This document shows, one piece after another, positions 55,481 to 63,649 of a stretch of DNA of 64,000 nucleotides (position 1 is the stretch's first letter; every line of letters begins with the position of its first letter). The notes under the pieces were generated by a model. It was given only the letters and a program-made list of their open reading frames with translations, did not search any database and had not been told where the DNA came from. This stretch comes from Pseudomonas xantholysinigenes (GTDB lineage Bacteria; Pseudomonadota; Gammaproteobacteria; Pseudomonadales; Pseudomonadaceae): contig NZ_CP077095.1 of NCBI RefSeq assembly GCF_014268885.2, positions 1,865,501 to 1,929,500 of the forward strand, read 5' to 3'. Position numbers and translations under genes: made by a program.

Positions 55481-55909
55481 GTGCAAGGACTCAAACGCAA
55501 ACTGGTCTACGTGACCTTCTACGAACTGATCGGCTTGTGCATGTCGACCCTGGGCCTGGCCTACCTGTCCGACACCCAGGCCTCGCACACCGGCCCACTG
55601 GCGGTGATGATCACCACCATCGCCATGGTCTGGAACCTCATCTACAACACCTTGTTCGAGCGCTGGGAGAGCCGCCAGGCCAAGCGCGGCCGCAGCCTGG
55701 GCCGGCGGGTGGCGCATGCCATCGGCTTCCAGCTGACCCTGGTGGTGTACCTGATCCCGCTGATCGCCTGGTGGCTGGACATGACCCTGCTCGAGGCGTT
55801 GCTGGTGGACCTGGCGTTCATCATCCTGGTGCCGTGCTACACGTTCGTCTACAACTGGGCATTTGATCGCATCTTCGGCCTGCCGACCTCGGCGCTGGCG
55901 CCGGCCTGA
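55481..55909 (+). CDS. PACE-family efflux transporter (AceI-like)
   Basis: A 142-aa protein from GTG 55481 with AAGG upstream. It has four hydrophobic helices arranged as two tandem bacterial transmembrane-pair repeats (RKLVYVTFYELIGLCMSTLGLAYL; MVWNLIYNTLFERWE; VAHAIGFQLTLVVYLIPLIAWW; FIILVPCYTFVYNWAFDRIFG). Glu15 in the first helix corresponds to the essential Glu of AceI. The family expels chlorhexidine, acriflavine and short diamines with proton antiport. Confidence 0.9.
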   Translation: MQGLKRKLVYVTFYELIGLCMSTLGLAYLSDTQASHTGPLAVMITTIAMVWNLIYNTLFERWESRQAKRGRSLGRRVAHAIGFQLTLVVYLIPLIAWWLDMTLLEALLVDLAFIILVPCYTFVYNWAFDRIFGLPTSALAPA

Positions 55910-55925
55910 ACCTGCGGGCGGGGGA

Positions 55926-56948
55926 TCAGGGCGGCAGGCGTATCAATAAAGGCGCCTGCGACCGGCTCCCGAGCAAGCTGTCCTCCACCTGCCCCGACAG
56001 GTAATACACCCCGGCCATCGCGCCGCTCTGGCGGTTTTCCATCAGCTCTTGCCATTCCTGGTTCAGCGCCACGTTGAGAATCACCCGCAGTTGCTCGACC
56101 ATCTGCGGGTGTTCGCGGTCATGGGTGAGCATGCCGTAGCCGGTCACCGCCACCGAGATCATCGCCCCCGCCGCCTTGCCCACCGCGGCGGCGATGGCGC
56201 TGGCCGCGCCGCGTGGGGCCAGGCTGGCGCCGAGCTTCTCGCTGGCCTGGGTGGCCACCGACGACAACCCTGCCTCGGTTTGCCCAGGCCCCTTGGCGGC
56301 CTGCTGGTGCAAATGCTGGCACAGGGCTTGCCAGGCCGGTTGCTGCGCCAGCGACTTGGCCCGCAGCAAGGTATACAGCGAGGCGTCGCGGGCCTTGGGT
56401 GGGCCCAGGGCAATGATCGGGATACGGTTCAGGCGCTGGCTGAACTGCTCGGGCGGGGCGTTGTAGCGCTGGATGATCGTCGGCAACTGCTGGCCGAGCA
56501 GTTGCAGGTACAGCTCGCTGGCGCGGTCGCGGATGCCCTCGGGGTCAATCTGTTCGGCCACCGGTTCGATCACCCGCGCGTGGTACTGCTCCTGCAGGTA
56601 CAGGCCCAGGCGCTTTTCCGGCGATTCCTGGCCGTTGCCGCTGTTCATCTTGTACCAGGCCACTTTCAGGGTCAGCCATTGCTGGGTCCAATAGCCGGTG
56701 AACCAGGGGATGAAGTCGTTCTCGGTGCGTTGCTGGACTTGCTCTTTCCACACCCGCATCGAGCGTCGGGCGTAGTCGTTGGCCGAGCCCGCGGCGGCCA
56801 CCGAGGCCTCTATGATGTCCTGGTCGATGCGCTGCCAGACCGCTGGCGGCAGGTTTTGTGGCGGTGGCGGGGCAGGGGGGCGCCTGCCGGCGCAGCCGGC
56901 CAGGGCCAGCAGGAGGCACAGCGGGATGATCACCAGGTTGGCTTTCAC
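55926..56948 (-). CDS. Lipoprotein of unknown function
   Basis: A 340-aa protein beginning at GTG 56948 with GGGAGG upstream. The signal is MKANLVIIPLCLLLALAGC with a lipobox LAGC, then a Pro-rich linker (RRPPAPPPPQNLPP). The mature helical domain has many Gln/Trp/Tyr residues (FTGYWTQQWLTLKVAWYKMN) and an Ala/Gly-rich hydrophobic stretch near ~255-280 (AASAIAAAVGKAAGAMISVAVTGYG) that could insert in a membrane. I do not recognise the family. It is convergent with the PACE gene. Confidence 0.75.
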   Translation of the reverse strand: MKANLVIIPLCLLLALAGCAGRRPPAPPPPQNLPPAVWQRIDQDIIEASVAAAGSANDYARRSMRVWKEQVQQRTENDFIPWFTGYWTQQWLTLKVAWYKMNSGNGQESPEKRLGLYLQEQYHARVIEPVAEQIDPEGIRDRASELYLQLLGQQLPTIIQRYNAPPEQFSQRLNRIPIIALGPPKARDASLYTLLRAKSLAQQPAWQALCQHLHQQAAKGPGQTEAGLSSVATQASEKLGASLAPRGAASAIAAAVGKAAGAMISVAVTGYGMLTHDREHPQMVEQLRVILNVALNQEWQELMENRQSGAMAGVYYLSGQVEDSLLGSRSQAPLLIRLPP

Positions 56949-57008
56949 GCGGGTTGCCTCCCAGGGAAAGGGGCTATCCGCAGTATAGGTTCGTCCTGCT
57001 GGACGCAT

Positions 57009-57096
57009 CGCGGGGCAAGCCCGCTCCTACAGGTACTGCGCAATACCTGTAGGAGCGGGCTCGTCCCGCGATGGGCCGCAAAGCGGCCCCCTTTGC
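57009..57096. repeat. REP-type inverted repeats
   Basis: TCGCGGGGCAAGCCCGCTCC at 57009 faces GTAGGAGCGGGCTCGTCCCG at 57049, with a further small GC hairpin (GGGCCGCAAAGCGGCCC) at 57074-57090. It lies between the lipoprotein and GNAT genes. Confidence 0.85.
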
Positions 57097-57113
57097 AGGT
57101 CTGCAACACATGT

Positions 57114-57557
57114 TCAACGCTCCAACCGCAGGTGCAGCAACGGATACGGATCGCCCTGGCCATCCACCTCGCAGCGTCCGACCTGGATGAAGCCCTGCTT
57201 CAAATAGAAGCCCACTGCCTGCGGGTTCTGCTCGTTGACATCGACCTCGCGCACCGCCAGCTCATCGATCACCTGGCCGAGCAAAGCCTTGCCGATACCC
57301 TGGCCCCGGCACGCCGGGTCGACGAAGAGCATTTCCAGCTTGCCCTCATGCACCCCGGCAAAGCCCTGGATGCTTCCCGCGTCATCACGCCAGGCGCGCA
57401 GCTGGACGAAGCCCAGGTACTGCTCGCGCACCAGCGGTTTCAAGCGTTCGATATAGCCCTCGGGCAGAAAGTCGTGGGTTGCCCGCACCGAGGCCTCCCA
57501 GAGATCGGCAAGCCGATCGAAGTGTTCCGCGCCCACTGGCGCGATGCTGTAGTTCAT
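57114..57557 (-). CDS. GNAT-family acetyltransferase
   Basis: 147 aa with the GNAT acetyl-CoA loop in MLFVDPACRGQGIGKALLGQVIDELAV and the final beta-bulge DVNEQNPQAVGFYLKQGFIQVGR. It resembles YjaB/small-molecule N-acetyltransferases. It starts at ATG 57557, divergent from the cysteine hydrolase 90 bases away. Substrate unknown. Confidence 0.85.
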   Translation of the reverse strand: MNYSIAPVGAEHFDRLADLWEASVRATHDFLPEGYIERLKPLVREQYLGFVQLRAWRDDAGSIQGFAGVHEGKLEMLFVDPACRGQGIGKALLGQVIDELAVREVDVNEQNPQAVGFYLKQGFIQVGRCEVDGQGDPYPLLHLRLER

Positions 57558-57647
57558 GAGCCCTCCAAGGCTGCGTGGTGGAAACGCCGGACAGGGTACG
57601 GCATTGCGCTATGCTCGGCACTTGGTCCGTAAACCCTGGAGCTGACG

Positions 57648-58220
57648 ATGGATGTAGCCAAGGCCGACGCCCTGCTGCTGGTGGATGTGCAATGCGCCTT
57701 CATGGAAGGCCCCGATGCCGTGCCCGACCACCTGGCCTTGCAGGTGCGTATCGCTCGATTGCTGGCCCGCGCCCGCCAGGCTGGGGTGCCGGTGATCTTC
57801 CTGCAGAACGACGGCGCGCCCGGCAGTCCGGACGCTGCGCACAGTGCTGGCTGGCCCCTGTACTTCCCGCCTGCCGAGGGTGAACACGTGCTGTTCAAGA
57901 CCGACGACGACGGCTTTGTCGACACCGAGCTGCAGGCTTTGCTGACGGCGCTTGGCGTGCGGTGCCTGGCTTTTTGCGGCCTGCTCTCAGAGATGTGCCT
58001 GGCCGCCACCGTGCGCGCCGCGTTGCAGCGGGGCTTTGACGTGTTGCTGCCCCATGATGCCCATGCGACTTACGACGTCCCGCCTGGGCCGGGCGGCTCA
58101 CCGGGCGTGCCCGCCGCCCTGGCGGCGCGGGCGGCGGAGTGGTCGCTGGGTGACGAGGTGCAGATCCTGGCCAGTGTCGAGGCCTTGGCGTTCAGCTTGG
58201 CCAGCCCGACTGGCGGATGA
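57648..58220 (+). CDS. Isochorismatase-family cysteine hydrolase
   Basis: A 190-aa protein of the isochorismatase-like fold with the Asp-Lys-Cys triad Asp13 (LLVDVQ), Lys84 (LFKTDDDGF) and Cys117 (GLLSEMCLAATVRAA). The family includes nicotinamidase, ureidoacrylate hydrolase and other C-N hydrolases; the specific substrate is not evident. Its last 29 bases overlap the 3' end of the convergent HD gene. Confidence 0.88.
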   Translation: MDVAKADALLLVDVQCAFMEGPDAVPDHLALQVRIARLLARARQAGVPVIFLQNDGAPGSPDAAHSAGWPLYFPPAEGEHVLFKTDDDGFVDTELQALLTALGVRCLAFCGLLSEMCLAATVRAALQRGFDVLLPHDAHATYDVPPGPGGSPGVPAALAARAAEWSLGDEVQILASVEALAFSLASPTGG

Positions 58221-58827
58221 TGCTGCAGAAGTTGCCGGGGCGGAACGTCGGGTCCTTGTCGGCGATGACATCGGCCTTGACGTTGCCGAAGGTGGTCTGC
58301 GGCTTGTGGCGAATGCCGTCGTAGAACGCCTGGATGATCGCCTCCTTGAAGCGCTCGCCGCGGGGATGCGCCGCCACCACGGCCTCGCGCTCGCCTGCGG
58401 CGAGGCCATCATGGTGCAGGCCGAGCACATCGGTCTCGACCCCCGCGGTGACCAGCGCGATCAGCGGGTGCATATGCTCGGGGATGCCGGGGGTGGTGTG
58501 CAGGGCGATGGCGGTCCAGACCCGTTCGATATCGCGTTCGGCGATGCGGTGCTGTTGCAGGAAATCCCGGGCGGCGTTGGCACCGTCGACCTCGAAGCGG
58601 CAGCAGTCGCTGCTGTGGGCGTGGGTCAGGCCCATGTCGTGGAACATGCAGCCGCAGTACAGCAATTCGGCGTCGTAGCGCAGGCCGAGCCGCCTGCCGG
58701 CCAGGGCGGCGAAATAGTAGACGCGGCTGGAGTGGTGGAACAGCAATAGCGAGGCTGTGTCGCGGACCAGTTCGGTGATCTCGCGGGTCATGGCGGTGTC
58801 GGGGATAGAGATGCCGGCGATGGACAT
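58192..58827 (-). CDS. HD-domain phosphohydrolase-like protein (cyanamide hydratase-like)
   Basis: 211 aa. The metal-binding HD signature is seen in LLFHHSSRVYYFAAL, CMFHDMGLTHAHSSDCCRFEVDGANAAR, and a late helical Asp/His set (IALHTTPGIPEHMHPLIALVTAGVETDVLG). The pattern TREITELVRDTASLLLFHHSSRVY matches cyanamide hydratase/YpgQ-like HD proteins found in many bacteria; true substrate is unknown. It is divergent from a GlxA-type AraC regulator with a perfect palindrome between, so that regulator probably controls it. Confidence 0.85.
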   Translation of the reverse strand: MSIAGISIPDTAMTREITELVRDTASLLLFHHSSRVYYFAALAGRRLGLRYDAELLYCGCMFHDMGLTHAHSSDCCRFEVDGANAARDFLQQHRIAERDIERVWTAIALHTTPGIPEHMHPLIALVTAGVETDVLGLHHDGLAAGEREAVVAAHPRGERFKEAIIQAFYDGIRHKPQTTFGNVKADVIADKDPTFRPGNFCSIIRQSGWPS

Positions 58828-58886
58828 GGTGAGGGCTCCTCGGTGAGTGAGGTGGCCAGTGTGCGGGGCGGTGCGCTTGTCCTCAA

Positions 58887-58903
58887 TTGACGTTACACGT
58901 CAA
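58887..58903 (+). promoter_or_regulatory. Candidate operator TTGACGTTACACGTCAA
   Basis: A perfect 7-3-7 palindrome (arms TTGACGT/ACGTCAA) lies 60 bases upstream of the HD gene and 70 upstream of the AraC/GlxA gene. It is placed to control both; the regulator is not proven. Confidence 0.55.
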
Positions 58904-58973
58904 AAACTGCCATTGTCCGCCAAACAACGACGCGATCCTGCACGGACGTGTATGTCATAGACGAGCGCTAGCC

Positions 58974-59936
58974 ATGCCCATCACCCTTGCCATCCTCGCC
59001 ATGCCAGGTGTCCAGCTACTCGACGCCTGCGGCCCCCTCGATGTTTTCGCCGAGGCCAACCGCCAGGTCGGGCGTGAGGCCTATCGCCTGTCGCTGCTGG
59101 CCTGCGAGCCCGGCCCGCTGGTCAGTTCCTCCGGCGCCAGGCTGCTGCCCGACGGCTGGATCGGCGATGCCTCTGGCTCCTTCGACACCCTGCTGATCGC
59201 CGGCACGCCCCAGGCCGCCGACCAGCACCTGCGCAGCGGCCTCCTCGACTGGCTGCGCCAGCACGCCGCCAGCAGTCGGCGCTATGGCTCGGTCTGCACC
59301 GGTGCCTTCGCCCTGGCCGCCGCCGGCCTGCTCGATGAACGGTGCATCACCACCCATTGGGCGGTGGCCGAGATCTTGGCGCAGCGTTATCCACGGGTGC
59401 GGGTCGAGGCCGATGCGATCCAGGTGCACGACGGCAAGGTGCGCACCGCCGCAGGTGTCACTGCCGGGCTCGACCTGGCGCTGGCGCTGGTCGAGGAGGA
59501 CTTGGGCCGGGAGGTCGCCAAACAGGTGGCGAGCCAGTTGGTGATGTACTTCAAACGCCCGGGCGGGCAGTTGCAGTTCAGCCGACAGGGGGCGTCATCG
59601 GCGGTGGGGCGTTCGGCGCTGCAGGGATTGCAGCGCTACGTGGCGGCCAATCCGGCGCAGGACCATGGTATCGCCCGGTTGGCGGCGCGGGTTGGCCTGA
59701 GCCCGCGTCACTTCGCCCGGTTGTTCCAGGCCGATGTCGGCATGACCCCGGCGGCCTGGGTCGAGCTGGCGCGGGTCAATGCCGCGCGCGAGCGCCTGGA
59801 AAACGGCCTGGAACCGCCCAAGCAGGTGGCGGCGCTGTGCGGTTTCGCCAATGCCGACACCTTGCGCCGGGCGTTCATGCGCCATGTCGGGGTGACCCCG
59901 GCGGAATACCGCAAGCGCTACGCGCGGCCGGTCTGA
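58974..59936 (+). CDS. GlxA-family AraC-type transcriptional regulator
   Basis: 320 aa from ATG 58974. Residues 1-~190 are a DJ-1/PfpI-like domain (ILAMPGVQLLDACGPLDVFAEANR, then YGSVCTGAFALAAAGLLDERCITTHW with the nucleophile-elbow Cys retained). The C-terminal AraC helix-turn-helix pair is LAARVGLSPRHFARLFQADVGMTPAAWVE and VAALCGFANADTLRRAFMRHVGVTPAEYRKRY. Such regulators sense nitrogenous or carnitine-like metabolites. Its 3' end overlaps the convergent GntR gene by 19 bases. Confidence 0.9.
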   Translation: MPITLAILAMPGVQLLDACGPLDVFAEANRQVGREAYRLSLLACEPGPLVSSSGARLLPDGWIGDASGSFDTLLIAGTPQAADQHLRSGLLDWLRQHAASSRRYGSVCTGAFALAAAGLLDERCITTHWAVAEILAQRYPRVRVEADAIQVHDGKVRTAAGVTAGLDLALALVEEDLGREVAKQVASQLVMYFKRPGGQLQFSRQGASSAVGRSALQGLQRYVAANPAQDHGIARLAARVGLSPRHFARLFQADVGMTPAAWVELARVNAARERLENGLEPPKQVAALCGFANADTLRRAFMRHVGVTPAEYRKRYARPV

Positions 59937-60604
59937 TCGAGGTCGAGCTTGGCTTCCAGGCGATCCAGGTGCTCGTGCATCAGGGCCAGGGCACTGGCAC
60001 CGTCGCCGCGTTCCACCGCATCGATAATCGCCGCATGCTCCTGCCAGGCGCAGTGCTCGCAGCAGGGCGCCTCATAGCGGGCGATGATCAACGAGGTCAT
60101 CGGCACCAGGCCGTCGAGAAAACGCGCCAGCGGTGCGTTGGCGGCCATCTGCGCGAGCTTCATGTGAAATTCGCCGCCCAGGCGAATGGCCGTGCAGCGC
60201 TCGCCACGTTCGTGGTGCTGGCGCTCGCGCTCGACCAGCAGGCGCAGCTGGCGGATCTGTGCCGGGCGCGCCCGTTGGGTGGCCAGGCCGATCAGCGTGG
60301 TCTCCGCCAGGCGCCGGGCGCTGAGCACCTGGCGTGCCTGCTGCGGATCGGGAGCGGCCAGGTGCGCGGTGTGGCTGGGGCGCTGTACCACCACCTGCTG
60401 GTCGGACAGACGCCCGAGCACCCGGCGGATCACCGTGCGGCTGACACCGAAGGCGTTGCCCAGGGCCTGTTCGGGCAACGGGCTGCCGGGAGGCAGGCGC
60501 TGTTCGAGAATGGCGTCGAACAGCCGGGGGTAGATCTGCTCGGCCGACAGGCGGGACTCGCCGGCGCCGAGCAGGGCGGGCAGGTGGGGGGCGCAGGCGC
60601 TCAT
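59918..60604 (-). CDS. GntR-family regulator (FCD type)
   Basis: A 228-aa protein with an N-terminal winged helix (LFDAILEQRLPPGSPLPEQALGNAFGVSRTVIRRVLGRLSDQQVVVQRP) and an all-helical FCD effector domain (R...E; FHMKLAQMAANAPLARFLDGL; final EH..I.DA...GD). Such proteins bind organic acids. It lies 19 bases downstream of a second GntR gene and near dctA, suggesting control of C4-dicarboxylate or related acid use. Confidence 0.87.
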   Translation of the reverse strand: MSACAPHLPALLGAGESRLSAEQIYPRLFDAILEQRLPPGSPLPEQALGNAFGVSRTVIRRVLGRLSDQQVVVQRPSHTAHLAAPDPQQARQVLSARRLAETTLIGLATQRARPAQIRQLRLLVERERQHHERGERCTAIRLGGEFHMKLAQMAANAPLARFLDGLVPMTSLIIARYEAPCCEHCAWQEHAAIIDAVERGDGASALALMHEHLDRLEAKLDLDQTGRA

Positions 60605-60623
60605 GGTCGCTCTCCTTCTTTTA

Positions 60624-61325
60624 TTAGGTGCCGGGATGGTCGTCCGGGATGTTCAGGGCGATGCCCATGCGCTGGCCCTCGGCGAGGATGTGCCGGCGCA
60701 TCTGCAGGCTGGCCAGGGCGCTGTTGCGCTCGCGGATGGCACGCACCACCGCTTCGTTCTCGCTCAGCCGTGCGGCCAGGTGCTCGGGCGAGTTGCGCAG
60801 CATCTCGGCGCTTTGCTTGAGGGCATTGCCGGTTTGCTGCACCACGCTCTGGAAGATCGGGTTGGTGGTCAGGGCGAACAGTGCCTCGTGGAAGGCGATG
60901 TAGGCATTGACCCCGGCCTCGTGGTCCTGGGCCTCGAGGGCCTCGCGCAGGTCCATCAGGGTCAGGCGCAACTGGCCGATGTCCTGGCTGCCGGCCGATT
61001 GCGCAACCAGGCCGGCAATGAAGGGTTCGAGGGTGTAGCGCAACTCGAGCACGTCGGCCAGGCTGGCCGCGGCGATGGCTTCCGGTTCCTGGGCCTGGGC
61101 GGCGTCGGCCTCGAGCACCAGCACGCCCTTGCCCGGCAGCGAGCGCACCAGGCCCAGGGTTTCCAGCACGATCACCGCCTCGCGCAGGCTTGGCCGGCTG
61201 ATGCCCAGTTGCTCGGCCAGCTCGCGCTGGCCGGGCAGCATGTCGCCGCTGCGCCATTGGCCGCGGGCCAGGGCCTGGCGGAGTTTTTCCACCACTGAAT
61301 TGACTACGGTCGAAGAGCTGATCAC
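60624..61325 (-). CDS. FadR-type GntR regulator (FCD) next to dctA
   Basis: 233 aa. The N-terminal winged helix is EKLRQALARGQWRSGDMLPGQRELAEQLGISRPSLREAVIVLETLGLVRSLPGKGVLVLE. The FCD domain has ELRYTLEPFIAGLVA, FHEALFALTTNPIFQSVVQQ and a late RHI. It resembles PdhR/LldR-type sensors of lactate, pyruvate or dicarboxylates. It lies 70 bases downstream of the transporter gene on the same strand, so it may repress dctA and itself. Confidence 0.88.
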   Translation of the reverse strand: MISSSTVVNSVVEKLRQALARGQWRSGDMLPGQRELAEQLGISRPSLREAVIVLETLGLVRSLPGKGVLVLEADAAQAQEPEAIAAASLADVLELRYTLEPFIAGLVAQSAGSQDIGQLRLTLMDLREALEAQDHEAGVNAYIAFHEALFALTTNPIFQSVVQQTGNALKQSAEMLRNSPEHLAARLSENEAVVRAIRERNSALASLQMRRHILAEGQRMGIALNIPDDHPGT

Positions 61326-61395
61326 GGTTCGCTCCTTGGTTGACGCTGCACCTTTGCGCCTGGCTTGCCGGCGCGGGGCGCCGGCGGCCTGGGGC

Positions 61396-62706
61396 TCAGA
61401 ATTCCTGTTGATGGGGTTGGCCCTGCTTGCGGGTGACCGGCGCGAAGCCCGGCTTGTTGGCCAGCACGTTGTTGGCCCGGTCCAGGTCGATGTCCTTTTC
61501 CCAGCGGGCGATGGCCACGGTGGCGACGCAGTTGCCGATCAGGTTGGTCAGCGCGCGGCCGATGCCCATGAACCAGTCCACCGCCAGTACCAGCACCAGG
61601 CCCACCACCGGGATCGCCGGCACGGCGGTCAGGGTCGCGGCGAGGATCACCAGGGCCGAACCTGGGATGCCGTGAGCGCCCTTGGAAGTCACCAACGACA
61701 CCAGGAGAATTGTCAGCAGGTCGGTCATCGCCAGGGGCGTGCCGGTGGCGTTGGCGATGAACACGATGGCCAGGGTCAGGTAGATGGAGAAGCCGTCGAG
61801 GTTGAACGAGTAACCGGTGGGGATCACCAGGCCGACAGTGGAACTGCCGATGCCCAGGTGTTCGAGCTTGCGCATCACCTGCGGCAGCACGGCGTCGGAG
61901 GAGGCGGTGCCGAGGACGATGGACAGCTCTTCGCGCAGGTACTTGATGAACGGCAGCAGCTTCAGCCCCGACAGGCGCATGACGGTGCCGAGCACGATCA
62001 GCACGAAGCCGGCGCAGGTCAGGTAGAACAGCGCCACCAGGCCGCCCAGGTGCTGCAGCGAGCTCAGGCCGTACTTGCTGGTGGTGAAGGCGATGGCGCC
62101 GAACACGCCGATCGGCGCCAGGCGCACGATCATGCCCATGATGCGGAAGATCACATGGCTCAATTCGTTGATCAGCCGCGAGATGCCCGAGGCCGATTCG
62201 CCCACCAGGTTCAGGGCGCTGCCGAACAGCACCGAGAACAGCAGGACCTGGAGGATATTGTTGTCGGCAAAGGCGCCCACCACCGAAGTGGGGATCAGGT
62301 CCATGAGGAAGGTGGTGGTGTTGTGGATGTGCGCGCCGCGTTCGGCCAGGGCACCGGCATCACTGCTGGAGAGCTGGTCGAGGTGGATATTGGCGCCGCT
62401 GCCGATGCCGCTGGTGAAGGCGAACACCAGGCCGATCACCAGCGCCAGGGTGGTCAGTACTTCGAAGTAGATCACTGATTTGAGGCCGATGCGCCCGACC
62501 TTCTTCAGGTCGCCGGCGCCGGAAATGCCGCTGACCACCACGCAGAACACGATCAGGCCGATGAGCATCTTGATCAGCTTGATGAAGCCGTCGCCCAGGG
62601 GTTTGAGTTGCAGGGACAGGTCGGGGAAGCTCAGGCCGCAGACAACGCCGAGGGCGAGGCCGAGCACTACCTGGAGGAAGATCGAACGCGAACACCATTT
62701 GAGCAT
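61396..62706 (-). CDS. dctA: C4-dicarboxylate:cation symporter DctA
   Basis: 436 aa of the glutamate/dicarboxylate symporter family, start ATG 62706. The two helical-hairpin and substrate motifs are visible: TASSDAVLPQVMRKLEHLG, IPTGYSFNLDGFSIYLTLAIVFIANA, SKGAHGIPGSALVILAATL, and DWFMGIGRALTNLIGNCVATVAIARWEKDID. It imports succinate, fumarate and malate. Whether this is the main DctA or a specialised paralogue cannot be told; the two neighbouring FCD regulators suggest specialised control. Confidence 0.92.
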   Translation of the reverse strand: MLKWCSRSIFLQVVLGLALGVVCGLSFPDLSLQLKPLGDGFIKLIKMLIGLIVFCVVVSGISGAGDLKKVGRIGLKSVIYFEVLTTLALVIGLVFAFTSGIGSGANIHLDQLSSSDAGALAERGAHIHNTTTFLMDLIPTSVVGAFADNNILQVLLFSVLFGSALNLVGESASGISRLINELSHVIFRIMGMIVRLAPIGVFGAIAFTTSKYGLSSLQHLGGLVALFYLTCAGFVLIVLGTVMRLSGLKLLPFIKYLREELSIVLGTASSDAVLPQVMRKLEHLGIGSSTVGLVIPTGYSFNLDGFSIYLTLAIVFIANATGTPLAMTDLLTILLVSLVTSKGAHGIPGSALVILAATLTAVPAIPVVGLVLVLAVDWFMGIGRALTNLIGNCVATVAIARWEKDIDLDRANNVLANKPGFAPVTRKQGQPHQQEF

Positions 62707-62897
62707 GGGAGGAGTCTCTGGTCGGTGTCCTTGCCCCCCAAGCCACACGGAGCGAAAGAGTGCAGGACTTAATTATTGTGGTCTTACCGGTTTGTTCACT
62801 GCGAGGGCCATGAAACGCCGAAATTTTCGACATTGCAAGGGTTTTTGGCCTGACCGGTCTGACCAGTTATGGTGCGTCGACTCGGCGCTTGCTCTAG

Positions 62898-63035
62898 GGT
62901 CTGTACGAAATGTGTCTGCGCGAAGGCCAGACAAGGCGAAACAGGGGGAGGAAGCGGAGTGTACTGGAGTACATGAGCATTCCGAGCCCTGTTTCAACGC
63001 AGTATGGGCGAGTGCAGATACATTTCGTACAGAGC
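62898..63035 (+). repeat. MITE-like element, copy 2 (complete)
   Basis: A 138-bp non-coding element flanked by CTAG on both sides (62894-62897 and 63036-63039). It has inverted termini: left GGTCTGTACGAAATGTGTCT, right (inward) GCTCTGTACGAAATGTATCT. The interior shares GGAGTACATGAGCATTCC with copy 1 at 12562. The termini resemble those of the IS5-family element at 10596, so an IS5 transposase probably mobilises it. It fills the gap between dctA and the XRE gene. Confidence 0.85.
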
Positions 63036-63058
63036 CTAGGGTGGTGCGCGGCGGGAAT

Positions 63059-63373
63059 TCAGGGCTTGGCCAGGGCCTGATCGACGGCGGCGATCAGCTT
63101 GCCCAGGTCTTTGGGCGGGGCGTTATGAATGACACCGAAGAGGTAGGCACGCTGCTCTTGCTCGTCGTCGGGCTCGACGAAGAAGGCTTTCGGTTTGACC
63201 CCCAGCGCCTCGGCGAAGCTCAGCAAGGCCTCGATGCTGGGGGTGTAGGTGCCGGTTTCGAAGCGGCTTATGGTCTTGGGGTCGAAGCCGGTGCGCTCGC
63301 CCAGTTGTGCCTGAGTGAAGCCCGCCAGTTTGCGGTAGCGGCGCAGGGCAGGGCCTAGACCTGTTCTCGTCAT
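63059..63373 (-). CDS. Small XRE-family DNA-binding protein
   Basis: A 104-aa protein with a helix-turn-helix over residues ~5-60 (ALRRYRKLAGFTQAQLGERTGFDPKTISRFETGTYTPSIEALLSFAEALG) and a short acidic tail (AFFVEPDDEQEQRAYLF). It is a single-domain regulator of a kind found in many genomes; no target is evident. The 276 bases upstream, to the aer start, hold no other gene. Confidence 0.82.
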   Translation of the reverse strand: MTRTGLGPALRRYRKLAGFTQAQLGERTGFDPKTISRFETGTYTPSIEALLSFAEALGVKPKAFFVEPDDEQEQRAYLFGVIHNAPPKDLGKLIAAVDQALAKP

Positions 63374-63649
63374 CGCTCAATTCCCATTTAGAATCAAGCA
63401 CTTAACGATATATGGCGCTATAGCGCAACGCCATGATTCATCACCTTTGTTTGCAAAATGTGATGGAGTTCGTAGAATTGGTCGCTTTGATTGATCAGTC
63501 ATTCAAGTAATTGTCCAGGGCGATCCGGCCAACTATCGGCCCGTGAGCAAGCATTGCCGGACATTGGAACTGATCCACGATGAACGGTTCCGGCGCCCCT
63601 GGCTTTCTGTCAGGCAGCTCGTCGGGCTGTGTATGAATGGAGTCTCAGC

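Noticed and set aside
61075..62478. 467-codon plus-strand frame
   Set aside because: Antisense to dctA, whose symporter motifs are unmistakable on the minus strand.
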